Assembly (NCBI RefSeq): GCF_036323735.1
Contig: NC_086029.1
Location: 54,341,357 to 54,405,356 of the forward strand
Origin: Rattus norvegicus
Taxonomy: Eukaryota; Chordata; Mammalia; Rodentia; Muridae
Length of the DNA stretch: 64,000 nt
Reading direction: 5' to 3'
The stretch's first letter is position 1. Each line of letters begins with the position of its first letter. This document shows positions 1 to 11,974 of the stretch, piece by piece. The position numbers were made by a program, and so were the translations under genes. Below the pieces are notes generated by a model. That model worked only from the letters and a program-made list of their open reading frames with translations. It searched no databases and was not told where the DNA came from.

Positions 1-872
1 ACCTTGATTAAGGTAAGTCCATTTGAAGGGGCCTACTGAGTAATCTTTAGTTTATGGCTCCCCAACAGAACGGGCAGTACATTAGCAATGCGCTTTGAAT
101 GAATACAGTTGTGCTACAATAAACTATTTAGCCAACTGGAATGCTAAGCAATGAGCGGTAATGCAAACATAAAGCCATCATTATTTATTCAGGATTCCTC
201 TAATATACAATCCATCCAAAACAGGGAAGCGGTTTCCTCCTGGTTATTGACAGGGAAATCTTAAAATCAATAAAGAGATACAAGCAAAAATATGAATTAG
301 GCTTGGTATACTGTCAGGATGCAAGAAATATGAGAAGAAAGCCACACACAATAGTTCCGACATAAGCATCTTTGAAATGGTCTAATCTGATCAGTTATAT
401 TGCCACTGAAGAAATGTTACCAAAGCACAGGCATGAAGTTTATGTATGGAGCTATCCTGTCTCTCTACATCCTTTTCTCAAGATCACCCCCTGCCTGACT
501 CTGATATATTCCCATGCAAACTAACTGGATCAAGAGGCTAAGGAGACAGTTCGTGGTTAAGCTATGTGGCTCCCTTGTGGAGGAGCCATGAGCACTTCGC
601 TAGCTCCTACTCGCCTAGTAAAATTCTATGTTGGCGAGGGCAGGAACTACTGTCAGAAAGAGAACAGGAGGCACTGAAATTTTTACCAAGAAAAGGAAGG
701 CATCATTGTGCTCTGCTTACATGCTGACTACTGACTTAACTGTGGAGAAACAGGCCAAGGACAAACCATCCACATTTATTCGCTGGTGATTCATTGAATT
801 AAATTTACTTCTGTTGAGCTGAATCACACATGGAGACATGGTGTTTAGAAAAGCACTGAAGACTACCCATAC

Positions 873-1001
873 CTTCAGCAGGAAGTCATGTGTTGGTGTG
901 CCAATCCGGTCCTCAGGCTCCACACTGTACTCACGCGCCAGGGGCACAGTTGGGGAGTACAGGCGCCAACGTTTCCTTCCCTCCAGCTGCAGGATAAAAA
1001 C
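873..1001 (-). CDS. Riox2: Riox2 exon 4 (JmjC core strand)
   Basis: Exon of 129 bp, 43 codons (residues 185-227), both borders phase 0. The acceptor is a pyrimidine tract ending CTGTAG at 1002-1007, and the donor AAG|GT falls at 871-872. The peptide begins VFILQLEGRKRWRLYSP and ends GTPTHDFLLK, matching the JmjC barrel strand and loop of RIOX2. Lys194 falls in the GRKRW segment; from memory, this position binds the 2-oxoglutarate carboxylate in MINA53 structures. The next exon should carry the iron-binding histidine near residue 240, but it is not found between 1 and 870, so it lies outside the window. Confidence 0.95.
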
Positions 1002-1981
1002 CTACAGGAAGCCACAAACCAGAGAGCATTAGAAAGCTTCTAGAATATGCATCAGACATGCATGTTCCTTACAATAAGCTGCCACTCCTAGTAATTTTTA
1101 AGTAGGTAATTTTTAATCAGGAATTCTGGTGTTGGACATTCATTCTTGTCACTTTTTCAGACACAGCTGGACTCTATATCTTCCACTAGCTTTTACATCT
1201 TTTATCAGCTAGGCATTTGAAAGCCATAAGCTCTGATAGAAAAATATGATACAAGTAAAGGACCCAAAGTGTAAATATTTCATTAAACATCATAGTTTTG
1301 ATCTTTTTTTTTTTTAAATTTTCATTTGGGTAAAACTATCTTAATATTGTATTAAGAATACTTAAGAAACACTTCTGGACAATGTATGTATCTCAAATAA
1401 TTCTCAGAGGAATGAAAAGGGACTTCTGTTATATCTGTGTTCACACCTTGTATGAGTATAAAAATAAATCTACAAAATATCCAAGACAATGAGTTAACTT
1501 TTTGGAAGCCACATAAGAATGAAATCAACACTTGTAAAGGTGCCAGGAATTAAGTTGAACCAGGACCTTCATTCAAGCCGCACCAAGACTTTCACAAGTG
1601 GGAAGAAGAATACACGTATTGTTTGTAGCCACTGAAAATGGACAAAGTGAAGGAAATTTAAGAATTATTTGTGATCTCACATCACTTTATTTTGTATTTT
1701 TTAAAAAGTCATTTTTTTTAAATAAATAAGTTACAAAGAAGTCCTATTTCTAAAGACCGTGAGTCTTCTGTCAGCAAGGCTCCTCTCTGAGAAGGAGCAG
1801 GAAGCCAGTCTGCAGGCATGCCTACATGGAGACGAGGTCAGGATCCTCAGGGAGGACTTAGAAGAGCCGCAGGCCTGGTCTCAGAGTGCCTGAGAGTGAT
1901 GAAGACAACCCTGACAACTGCACAAGCCTGGCTCTCAGCAGCCTGCTCTTTCCAGCCTGCACAATGAGTTTCCTCTCTTAC
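1002..1981. other. Riox2 intron 3
   Basis: Non-coding stretch of 980 bp between exons 4 and 3. It is AT-rich with short T and A runs near 1303 and 1710. I see no gene, SINE or clear repeat in it. The 870 bp before exon 4 (start of the following intron) are likewise featureless to the eye. Confidence 0.7.
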
Positions 1982-2101
1982 CTCAACATCGTCGTAATGT
2001 GGAGGAAGGCCCTGAGATCCTGCGGGAGTCATGTACACATTTGAGCCTACTAAGGAGCCAAAGTAACATTCCAGCTTTTCCTGGATCCTCCAGAGCTCAT
2101 C
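1982..2101 (-). CDS. Riox2: Riox2 exon 3 (iron-binding HxD motif)
   Basis: Exon of 120 bp, 40 codons (residues 145-184), phase 0 at both ends. The acceptor is a T-rich tract ending CAAAG just above 2101, and the donor is GAG|GTAAGAG at 1975-1981. The peptide starts DELWRIQEKLECYFGSLVGS and ends GLPPHYDDVE. His179 and Asp181 in HYDD form the facial Fe(II)-binding HxD pair of JmjC oxygenases; both are intact and keep the human numbering. This supports a functional catalytic gene. Confidence 0.96.
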
Positions 2102-2545
2102 CTTTGACAAAGAAAAATGAAACACAATGTGAATAGAAAATAAAAAAGCAAATTCAATTAGGATGTCTCCTGTGCAATTATTACAGGGCAGGCAATTAAA
2201 CAGTAAGTCTCCTCAGGAACCTCTGCAGTGTGCACACGCCAGGTAATCTACCTGATGTGAGCAGGTAAATGAGAAACCGGAAGAAACAAGTCAACTTATA
2301 CCTTCAACATCTGCATTCACTTTGGGGCATAGAATGGGCTGCAGAAATTCAAGAGACTAATCTGGAAGCTATGATTAAGCAGCACAAGCAAGGAATGGAC
2401 AGAGTGGCAGGAACAGAAGAAAAGGTGGAGACACACTGCAGAATTGGAGTGGGCTCTGCAACAAAAGAGAAGAGAAACAAGCTGCTCCTTGACTTGATCC
2501 ATGAACTGCTATTCCATTTACGGAGCTGGAGAAAGACAATTGAAA

Positions 2546-2660
2546 AAGTTTTCCCGGGGTTGGGGATTTAGCTCAGTGGTAGAGCGCTTGCCTAGCAAGC
2601 GCAAGGCCCTGGGTTCGGTCCCCAGCTCCGGAAAAAAAAAAAAAAAAAAAAGTTTTCCCA
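2546..2660 (+). mobile_element. ID SINE with target-site duplication, in Riox2 intron 2
   Basis: ID element (tRNA-Ala/BC1-derived) with a recognisable box A (TAGCTCAGTGGTAGAGCG) and box B (GGTTCGGTCC), followed by an A-run of about 20. The motif AAGTTTTCCC occurs on both sides (about 2547-2556 and 2651-2660) as a target-site duplication. It is antisense to Riox2. Its sequence is close to the ID consensus, so it is young. Confidence 0.93.
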
Positions 2661-2850
2661 GGCTGGCAAGTGGTTCAGCCAGTAAAGTGCCTCCCACAGA
2701 TACAAGGAGCTGTGCTTAAATTCCCAGCACCCACTCTGGGTGCCTTTAACGCCAGCTCTAGGAAGGCAGGCACAGTCTAGTCTAGTAGGGAGATCCAGGT
2801 TCAGTGACAATCCTGCTATTAAAAAAAGAGAGATAGAGATGGAGAAAAAA
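2661..2850 (+). mobile_element. B4-like SINE
   Basis: Diverged tRNA-like head (GGTTCAGCCAGTAAAGTGCC, then TTCCCAGCACCC), followed by a B1-related part and an A-rich, GA-rich end. This arrangement resembles rodent B4. The young ID element landed at its 5' edge. Confidence 0.6.
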
Positions 2851-3439
2851 ATAGTTTCTGGCCTTTATATCTACACACATACACGCACCTGTATCTGCAG
2901 GCTCGAGCTTCACCCCTCCCTCCTCAAACACACACAGTTTTCAGGAGGACAAAAAATGTTCTAAGCTGGAAATGTTCATTTTGGGATGCTATGATTTCCT
3001 ATGGTGATGTTCTGAAGTCGGTTTGAAGCTCTAAAGAAAGTAAGGGCGGGAATTTACATTTGGGAACTCCTGAGAGTTCTTTAGAGTAAGAGGAGCAGAA
3101 ATGACAACCTGGGAAGGGTACAGAGGACTGAGAGCAAGCTGAGTAAGACACTCTTGAGTGACTCATCAGCTATAAGGCTGAGAGAGATCAGTTACCAGAA
3201 GTCAGGTAGGAGGAAGTCACAAGTGGGCCTTGTAGATAACAGCATATCGTACCCTCTAAGTGCTTATCCTGACAACTGAATACGCTCCATAGCAATCCTG
3301 CCTTAGGGTGGGCAAGATCACCAACACCAGTCTAAGTGAGGAAACTGAAGCAGAAAAGCACACAACCACTAACTGAGTCAAGATTCCAATCTGGGGAGTC
3401 CAGCTCCAGAGTTCATACCTTCAAATCAAGTCACCTACT

Positions 3440-3785
3440 GCGTGGTCTGAATGAAAACAGCCTCCATAAACTCATCCTGGAGTGACACTATTGGAGGTGT
3501 GGCCTTGCTGGAGTAAGTATATCCCTTAGGGGTGGGTTATGAGGTTTCAGATGCTCAACCCAGGCCCAGTGTCACTCTCTCTTCTGCTGCTTGCTGATCC
3601 AGATGTAGAACTCTCCAGCTACCTCTCCAGCACCATGCCTGTCTACATGCTGTCATGCTTCCCATCACTACCAAAACTGATTAAACCTCCGACCTAGAAG
3701 CCAGGCCCAGTTAAATGTTTTCCTTTATAAGAGCTGCTGTGGTAATGGTAACTCCACAGCAATAGAAACACTAACTAAGATACCT
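3440..3785 (-). repeat. Rodent interspersed repeat, family not assigned
   Basis: Medium-copy rodent repeat. Phrases such as GGTGTGGCCTTGCTGGAG and TTATAAGAGCTGCTGTGG recur in other copies in this window at 4808-5143, 8868-9173, 18305-18670, 34561-34870 and 35375-35700. I cannot name the family with certainty; an L1 3' part or a non-autonomous LTR-like element are possibilities. Confidence 0.6.
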
Positions 3786-4807
3786 ACTCTAAACAGATAA
3801 AGAGACTAAAGCTTTACTACAAATGCACGCACAGTGACTGACATCAAGGTGGCATAGTCTAAAATTAGGTTTGCTGAGAACACCAATGAGCAAGGCTTGA
3901 GAGTCAGTTCTACCACTGGACTGTGAGAATCTAGTATTGAGAATAGCAAGTGGAGAAGAATTGGGTCATCATGGAATAAGCTTTGAGACATCCTTCTGAA
4001 TGAAGACCACTGGGTTTCCCTATTTGTAGATCTCAGAAGTTCTCCTAGCACAGAAAACATAACTTAATAGCCTCTGAGTAGCTCTAAGACTTAGCAGAGC
4101 TCCCAAAGAGCCTAATTTATTTTGGAGAAAGGCTACAGGACCTGGCTTTCTATTACTTAATATCTGACACCACTGGGAAGCCAGGCCTTGGCTCTTGTTC
4201 TCTAGTGTCCCAAGAGATCATTTTATAGGTAACCAGATACTGCTAAGAGGGCAAAACAAACAAACAGCAAACCCCACTGGTATGTAACTGACAAATGTGT
4301 CTATTTTCTTCTTAAGGATTACTCAAAATACTTAAAGGTTCTGTAGCCTTCCCATTTATCTTAGCCCTCTGGTTTTTCCATCTTCAAACTGTGACCTATT
4401 AACAAAAGACATAGAGTCAAACCATGCTGGTTGAAGCTGCAGTTGCAAGTTCAGTGACTGTGCTTTCTCTATTTATAAAAGGATGCTATCTTCACTTACG
4501 ATGGCCACCCAGGAGCTATTCCAGGATTTACGCCCTCAATGTCACAAGTTCTGTTATTAATATGTTAACATTTCTTTCTTGGAAATCTGATCAATCATCT
4601 GGTCACAGCCCTGAAGCCACCACTTGGAGAGATGTAGGCAGGAAAGGAAGATAACCTCAAGGATCACCTTGGTGCTACCATGTACCTTAAAGTAGAGCAA
4701 CAGGACAGCACAGAGATCCTTACCATACACAAAAATAACACATCCTTAAAATGCAATGTTATTTTAGTAAGGTGAGAAACTTGAATTTGTTTTTTATAGC
4801 TCTATGA

Positions 4808-5143
4808 TACTTGTGATGGTCTGCATATGCTTGGCCCAGGGGTGGCACTATTAGAAGGTGGGGCCTTGTTGGAGGAAGTGTGTCACTGTGGGGTGGGCTT
4901 GGAGACCCTCCTCCTAGGTCCTCCAAGGATGCTGAGGCTGTTCTTTGTTTCCTTCAGGTGAAGATGTAGAATTCAGCTCCTCCTGCACCATGCCTGCCTG
5001 GATGCTGCCCTGCTCCCACGTTGATGATAATGGATTGAACCTCTGAACCTGTAAGCCAGCTCCAATCAAATGTTGTCCTTTATAAAACTTGTATTGATCA
5101 TGTTGTCTGTTCACAGCAATAAAACCCTAACTAACACAATACT
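4808..5143 (-). repeat. Rodent interspersed repeat, same family as 3440-3785
   Basis: Shares the GGTGTGGCCTTGTTGGAGGA-type block, the GAAGATGTAGAATTC block and the ending CAATAAAACCCTAACTAA with the copies listed at 3440-3785. It lies in Riox2 intron 2. Confidence 0.65.
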
Positions 5144-5189
5144 TAAAACATCCACCTCTGAATGCTAGATTTAAAACATCTACACAGGT

Positions 5190-5424
5190 ACCGGGGAAAT
5201 GACCTAGTGGGTAAGAGGAACACGTGCTGGGCAAGCAGAAGGACCTGAGGTTAGGCCCTTAGTACCCATATAAAAGCTGCCTTGGCAATACGTCTGTAAT
5301 GTCAGCGCTGGGAGACAGATAGCGGAGGAGAGCAGTTGGATCCCTGGAGCTCACCGACTTCACGACCTAAACAAGTACTTAGCTCCAGGTTCAGTGGAAG
5401 ACCCTAATTACAAAATATAAAGTT
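5190..5424 (+). mobile_element. B4-like SINE interrupted by ID insertion
   Basis: tRNA-like head with GTGGGTAAGAGGAACACG, a middle with GTAATGTCAGCGCTGGGAG and an end GGTTCAGTGGAAGACCCT, as in B4. Its 3' end abuts the target duplication of the ID element at 5425. Confidence 0.6.
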
Positions 5425-5561
5425 GAAAGTAACACGGGGGGGGGGGGGGTTTGGGGATTTAGCTCGGTGGTAGAGCGCTTGCCTAGCAAACGCAAGGCCC
5501 TGGGTTCGGTCCCCAGCTCCGAAAAAAAGAAAAAGGAAAAAGAAAAAAAAGAAAGTAACAC
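5425..5561 (+). mobile_element. ID SINE with 11-bp target duplication and a G14 run
   Basis: Perfect 11-bp direct repeat GAAAGTAACAC at 5425-5435 and 5551-5561 brackets an ID element. Box A reads TAGCTCGGTGGTAGAGCG and box B GGTTCGGTCC. The tail is interrupted poly(A) (A/G rich). Unusually, the 5' end is 14 consecutive G (5436-5449), where ID normally starts with a shorter G run. Confidence 0.95.
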
Positions 5562-5807
5562 AGGTAGACACCCAACACCTTTTTCTATCCTCCACACATG
5601 CTTGCATTGTGAGCACATCACACACACCCCCAATTTATCTATAAAATAAGATTCTCCCAAGTTCAAATGTATTTAAAGACCAAATGAACTGTATGTGTTC
5701 TTAGAACGATCTCCATCATCAAACCAGACATTCACTCTTAAACTGCTGTGTGCCAAATGCTACTGCTTTCTCGGGTCTGAGAATTCTGCCATGGGGAGAT
5801 CCATTAC

Positions 5808-6267
5808 CTTAAATCTCTGTGGCTGATGAAACTGAATTGTTGCCCTCTTCTGATCAAAATCTTTTCTCAGCTGAAGAAACTGTGCTTTGCCATCCTTATT
5901 TAAAACCTTCTTCTTCCCACCGATGCACCGGCAGACATTGACATCTCTTCCATAGTACAGCCCTTGGCTGCAGAGACTCCTCAGATCTGAGAGGCTGAAC
6001 AGAGACTGGTAATATGCGGCCAGCGAAGGGTCATCTCTCTGAATGAGAAGGGGCTTCTGTTCCCAGAATTCCTTGAAAAATGTCTCTACTTTGATGGGTG
6101 ATATTAAACTTTCAAAGAAACTACTGGGGCTGTCAAAGTTTAATACAGAAAGCGTATTAGGTAGCTCCTCTTTCACCTGCTTGCAAGGAACAGACTCTTC
6201 TTCATTCTCATCCCCTGTGGGCTTCACTTTCTTTGGCATTGTTCACAAGTAGGGAGGAAATGCAAAC
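5808..6267 (-). CDS. Riox2: Riox2 exon 2 (start codon, N-terminal region)
   Basis: First coding exon. The ATG is at 6237-6239 and the CDS part 5808-6239 is 432 bp, 144 codons, ending phase 0 at AAG|GTAATGG. The peptide begins MPKKVKPTGDENEEESVP, an acidic/lysine-rich leader fitting a nuclear protein. It continues through SPSSFFESLISPIKVETFF and FWEQKPLLIQRDD, which are typical of the RIOX2 N-terminal helices, and ends QPQRFK. The start is supported by the family N-terminus and by the splice acceptor just upstream. My acceptor choice (GGTAG|G near 6268) leaves about 28 nt of 5' UTR in this exon; that 5' border is less certain than the CDS. Confidence 0.94.
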
Positions 6268-7329
6268 CTACCAAAAGAATAAGACCCTGTCAGGTTTGCA
6301 GGAACGCACATGCACATGCATGACTGTGACCATTTTGCATCTTTGCAAACTCCACATTAGTCAGGACTACATCCTCCAGGACGGGATGGCCTTAGGCCAG
6401 TGTCATTTATTCCAAGATGATTCACCCTTAAACACCTCTCGGTTTGTACATTCATCTGAAGGAGAACACAATTGTCTTATGTATACAAAAGCACTAAATC
6501 CGAGGGATCAGTACTAATTAGGAGACTTGATTATCCCAAATTAAGCCATTCAACTCTCTCAGCATTTCTTATTCAAAGGTTAAGCCTATGGCCATTGAAA
6601 TGGCAGAGCCAAAAATCTTGAATTTGGCTGCAATCAGCACCAGGTCCTGAATCTAATTAGATGAACTCTCTGTGGTCCAAACATTTGATAGAGAATCAGG
6701 AACAGCTGTCTGCTGCCAGGTGCTGCTCAAGACAGCTCAGAAAACCTTCCCAGGCAGAAGCCGGCACGCCCTGGGCCTGTGGCGTCACCTGGTGGCTGGA
6801 ATGAGATGACAAACACTGTAAACTCCACTTTTCAAGTGCTTGAGAACTGTCACCATCAGGGAACTCCCCCTCCGCCCATTGAAAAAAGTGATTATAGGCT
6901 TTGAAAACAGAGATTAAAATCAGGTACACGACAGATCTTCAAAAAGATCTAACTTTTTAACTGGAACAAGACATCAATCACTAACATCATTAGCCTCTAA
7001 CACAGCACTTCTCCAATTTAACATGCACAAAAGACACAGGAGCATCAAGTGGACCAGATACCCAGAGTTAACAACACTGCTGGTCTGTGGCACACATCTG
7101 GGTAGCAAGAGGACCAACAGTCCCGAACACCCACAAACTATAAATCCTGGCACTTATATAGGTTTCCCTCATGTAGGTTCAAGAATTGTAATTCAAAACA
7201 TACAAATATTCATAATACAAAATTTGCAAAAGTATTTGGGACCAGCAGTGTCTGATTTTGCAGGGCCTGCACATATATAAGACACCACTATATATAGTGT
7301 AAACCTGAAATTATGTACTTGAGATGACC

Positions 7330-7560
7330 AATTAGAGAAGGAAGGGTTTATTTTGGCTCTGTGGCAGGGCCTTCAGTGCACCAGATGGTTCTGTTGTCCT
7401 GTCCAGTCTCAAAGTCAGCACAAAGAGGATGTGCAGTTACCTCATGGTCACAGGGAGGCGAAAGGAGAAGAGACCAGGGTACCAACATTCCCTTCAAGGG
7501 TACCACCCATAGCCTGGGTGAAGAGTCCACCCAGGAGTGCCAGAGGCTGCAACTAAGCTG
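7330..7560 (+). repeat. Diverged rodent interspersed repeat
   Basis: Starts with GAAGGAAGGGTTTATTTTGG, a phrase typical of the rodent repeat seen better preserved at 9865-10185. The rest is diverged. Open frames across it have no protein similarity that I recognise. Confidence 0.4.
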
Positions 7561-8508
7561 TTAGTGCAGAAACTTGAGGAAGAAGACACTTATTAAAATC
7601 AAAACCAAAACAAATTTCATAATTCATTTATGCTTCATATATACCTTTCCGACATAGCCTGGGGTAATTTTATGCCTCCAATTTGAGGTTTGGAATTTTT
7701 TTTTAACTGATGGCACATTGGTGCTCAGAAGTCAGATTTTGTGTGCTTGGATTAGTGATGTTTAAACCGTATATCTTCTCTTTTTTCTTTCTTATTCTGA
7801 GAAGAGGTTCTGTTCTTCTGATTCCTTACAAAGGCCTTGTTGCCAAAGAAGGCTGAGAATCAGAGTGCTTATAAATACCAAATTTTCCTTAAGGTCAGTA
7901 ACTTAAAATATGACCTCCTATTGCATTGAGTTACCAGGACTGCAAGAATGCGGTCTTCCCCTCTCATCAAATGTGGAGTAGCATTTTATTTTGGCAGCAT
8001 GGGTGGACTGAACAAAAGGAGTATTCTTCTCTGGGAAATCACAGGATGATGTGCAACAACTACTTTTTTAAATGGCCTTTAAGAAGCAACCCAGATGCAA
8101 ATTCAACAAATTAACAAATGGAAACTGAATATAAAACCCTCATTTTTAGTATCTAAATTTCTAATGACAAGGAGCTCAGTTCTTTCAAAAATCAGAAAAA
8201 CCACAGCAGCAAACTGTAGGTTGATGTCATTATGCAGGTGAGGGCTGGCACAAGTTAGATCAAGGCCATGACTGAACAGTAAAAGAATAAGGAGGGAACA
8301 AAGGTTATATAAGACGGGAGAGGAGGACAAGGAGAAAGATTTAAGATGGAGACTGGGAAGGATGACCCAGATCCAGGTGGCACTGAACTGCCAAGGGAGC
8401 TGCGATGGATTTCTGTAGGCAAATTTACCTTATCTAGGTGGGCAGTTTATATCCTTATCAATTGGTTGTGAGTTTATTGTGTGGATATATTATGGATTAA
8501 AAACTGTG

Positions 8509-8517
<9 letters not shown>

Positions 8518-8564
<47 letters not shown>
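8518..8564 (+). repeat. (CA)n microsatellite
   Basis: About 22 uninterrupted CA units flanked by TATATA on both sides, in Riox2 intron 1. Confidence 0.97.
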
Positions 8565-8568
<4 letters not shown>

Positions 8569-8867
8569 AAATTGTTAAACTACAATTACAGAGCTTTTAA
8601 AGCTTTGATTTACCAGGTTACAGGGGATGTGAACAGTTCCCAGCAGGCAGAGAGACTACTTGTCTCCATTCTGGAAGCCTATGGAGAAGGCGGCTTGCCG
8701 ACTTCGTGGTAGAGTGGCAACCCCAGAGTGAGTGGCTCTGGCTCTTGGGGGAACTGTTAGGAAACGTTCCTTTTGAACCTTACTGCAACAGCAATCGATG
8801 ACAACTGATACAAACAATGCAGAGTAGGAGGTAAAGACAATCTGAAGAAAGATAAAACATATGTCTT

Positions 8868-9173
8868 GAGATGGTCTGTATATACTTGGTCCAGGGAGTG
8901 GCACTATTAGGAGGTGTGGCCTTGTTCCAGTAGAAGTGTCACTGTGGGCTTTAAGACCCTCATTCTAGCTGCCTAGAAACCAGTCTTCTCCTAGCAGCCT
9001 TTAGATGAAGATGTAGAATTATCAACTGCTCCTATACTATGCCATGCTCCTGCCTTGATGATATGGAATGAACCCCTGAACCCGAAAGTCAGACCCAATT
9101 AAATGTTGTCCTCTGTAAGAGTTGCCTTGGTCATAGTGTCTGCTCACAGTAGTAAAACCCTAACTAAGACAGT
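8868..9173 (-). repeat. Rodent interspersed repeat, same family as 4808-5143
   Basis: Closely parallels the copy at 4808-5143: a GGTCTGTATATACTTGG start, a GGCACTATTAGGAGGTGTGG block, GATGAAGATGTAGAATTATC and the end AAAACCCTAACTAAGAC. Diverged but full-length relative to the other copies. Confidence 0.65.
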
Positions 9174-9864
9174 GCTCCATGAGACAAACTTTCTGAAAAT
9201 ATTTTGTATCTCCTTTTTGATTCAAATAGAACAGCCTGAATTCTTAACCCAAGCAATCAAAGCAGTGGTGAGATAACTGCCACAGCTGGAATTCTGAAGA
9301 GACATGGAAATACAAAATATAAAGACAGACTCAGTTAAGAATCCATGTACAGACAGTTAAGGAAGGAAGGAAGGAGGCTATAACTCCTGTTCAAAAACAA
9401 AAAAAAAAACAAAAAACACAAACCACCTTGTGGCTGATATTGGCAATTGAGATTTCTGCAGAGTTTTTACTATCATTAAATAAAAACCATGGCCTAAACA
9501 TGCAACCAGCACGGATGGCACTGAACACCGACACATGTACTCTTCTGAGGGTATATGCCAAGTCAGCAGAGGATGCCCAGATCCTCACTGCCCTAAAACC
9601 ACTGTCACTGAGTCTCATTTTAATAGCCTCCTTGGTGGGCAACAGCTTCCACTTGCTGATACAACCAGGTGAAGGAAGGACTGTGACTCGATTTAGAGAC
9701 CCACTGGAACCTTGTACAGGTCACCTCAGGAATTCATCCTATGTGCCTTTTCCTGTGCTGATTTGGTTAGCACTTCACCTAGCAAATTGCTGATGCTCTC
9801 ACATTTAACATAAAACCATTAGACCACTGTGTTACATCATGAAAGGCACTTAATGCCTTAGTGA

Positions 9865-10185
9865 GGGTTACTGTTGCTGTGATGGAACGCCATGACCCCA
9901 GCTACTTGGGGAGGGAAGGGTTTACTTGGCACACACTTCCACATCACTGTGCGTACCTGAAGGAACTCAGGGAAGGAACTGAAGCAAGCAAGGAACCTGA
10001 ACACTGGAGCGGATACAGAGGCAATGAAGAGAAGCCACTTCCTGGCTGGCTCAGCCTACTTTCTTGTAGAACTCAGGATACCAGGTGGTCCCACACATCA
10101 GACACTAAGACAATGTCTTATGGGAGCATATTCTCAATTGAGCCTCCCCACTTTCAAGTAAGTTTAGCTTGTGTCAAGTAAGACT
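9865..10185 (+). repeat. Rodent interspersed repeat, second family
   Basis: Begins GTTACTGTTGCTGTGATGGA and ends near AGCTTGTGTCAAGTAA. A reverse-oriented relative lies at 39720-40078, and the last part of one lies at 21222-21355 (AGCTTGTGTCAAGTTGACAC). Family name not assigned. Confidence 0.6.
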
Positions 10186-11238
10186 AGGCAGCACAGGTAC
10201 CTTGTAGAGTAAGGCACACATCTCTGACCCTCTTATATTTGAGGCACACACCTCACAACTGCTCAGTCTGGTGAGAGGAAAACACAAGTGAAAGGCTTGC
10301 TCCCTTAAGAATAACCTGAGAATGAATCTGCACATTCACCAGAATGTGCCCAAAATACTTCAGCAACAATAAAACCATTTAACGACTCTTCCCACTTACA
10401 ATCACTAAGAACATCACCCCAAGACCACAGAACTTACCTTGTCTACTATTATAGCATCTACTTTCCCCCTATGTTAACATAGAAATTATCTGAGGCTCGG
10501 TTAATTGGAAACTAACTCAGATACATTGTATTTTACTTATGCCGCTCATTTTTTTTTATAGCCGTTGGAAGGTGGAGCAGAGTAGACACATAGCTATCAA
10601 CTGAGGCCTAGAGCCAAATAATTCAAATTGCACTACCATTCCATGCAGTAAGAAGCATAGGAGTCACAAAGACCCTTCTTGTATTCCAAGAAATACAGGA
10701 AACTAAACAAGAGACCGCCTTATCTATAATGGTGCAGCAGCTGCCTGCAAGCCCCAGGGATCTCCCAGACAGAAATAAGAGTATTTCTTTTCTATAGCCC
10801 TAGGGTTGGGGAAGCTGTGAAAAAGCAATTGTTTTTCAGTAAGTTGATTTAAAAGCACTTAAAGAATTCCAAAAGAGTCTCGGCTTATAAACTGGTAACT
10901 GCTCTATCACTGATAAATTCAACACAAAAATAAATGTTGGCATTCTTAGTATAGTCGACAAACTTGAAGAATTTACATTTTAGGCCGTCCTAATTTCCCC
11001 ATGGTAAAATTTGATGTCAAAAAGTCACAAAGAGCTTCTTAAGGGATAGCTACCTCTACCTTACTAAAATCTAACCAAGTATGGCACAAGACAGTCAAGT
11101 CATAAGATTTTTTTCTTCACTTTTTCTTCTTAGCAAATTCTCAAGCCTTATTCACCCCCCAAAACAAACAAACAAAACAAAACAAAAACACACCCAAGAA
11201 AAATAAACAAAACAACAAAATAAAACACCACTTGGGAA

Positions 11239-11306
11239 AGAGGAGGAGGAGGAGGAGGAGGAGGAGGGGGAGGAGGAGGAGGAGGCGGCGGAGGAGGAGG
11301 CGGCGT
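11239..11306 (+). repeat. (GGA)n purine tract
   Basis: GGA trinucleotide array of about 68 bp with a few GGC interruptions, preceded by an AAAC-rich stretch (11160-11228). It lies about 670 bp from the CpG island. Confidence 0.93.
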
Positions 11307-11580
11307 GCACAATTCAGGACTATTACTCTGTACAAGTAACCATAGATATCAACACTAGCGGCTGGGAGGGAAGTCTCTCTCTGTTAGTATTTTACCAGCA
11401 AAGCTTGTAACATGCAAATTTCTAGATGCACATAAAGCCTAGTAGATTACTACTTCAGATGCTGGAGGCAGAAATCTACATTCACACAAGTCCTTAATTA
11501 ACGAATTTTAGGCCCACTAACCTAGAGAACACTAGATTGGACTTGGCTCAATTAATCACGCCTGACAATAGTTATACATC

Positions 11581-11765
11581 ATGGGCCTGAGAGATGGCTA
11601 AGTCAGTAAAGACACCTGCGGACCAACCCTGACCACCTTGTTTAATCTCTGAGACCCACATAGCGGAAGGAAAGGATTCCCTCAAAGTGTCCACCAACCT
11701 CCACCGGTACACCATAGCACGTGTGCATCCACACAGGGAATAAAACGATAAATTATTTTTTAATT
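11581..11765 (+). mobile_element. tRNA-derived SINE (B2/B3/RSINE type)
   Basis: Head GAGAGATGGCTAAGTCAGTAA resembles the B2/B3 box A. There is an AATCTCTGAGACCCACATAG box-B-like area and an AATAAAA end followed by AT-rich sequence. Moderately diverged; exact subfamily uncertain. Confidence 0.65.
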
Positions 11766-11974
11766 ATATATTGCTTGTAACAAGATCACCAGGCTAACCT
11801 GCACATAGTAGGGTTTTCATTAATTCAGAGATGTCTCACTGAATGGCAGTTATGTTTTGGAGCTTTATACAAACGGAATACGAATCACGTGTATTTGGGG
11901 GGCCGTGAGGTCACAAAAGATGCAGCCCAAAAGTTAGAGGCATCAAGGTACAAAAAGGAGCTGGTAAAGCCCAA

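Noticed and set aside
1..870. Riox2 exon 5 expected after exon 4
   Set aside because: No minus-strand frame encoding the next JmjC segment with its iron histidine was found, so it must lie outside the window.
2559..2630. tRNA gene
   Set aside because: The tRNA-like boxes belong to an ID SINE with A-tail and target duplication, not to a cloverleaf tRNA gene. The same applies at 5436, 32455 and 37755.
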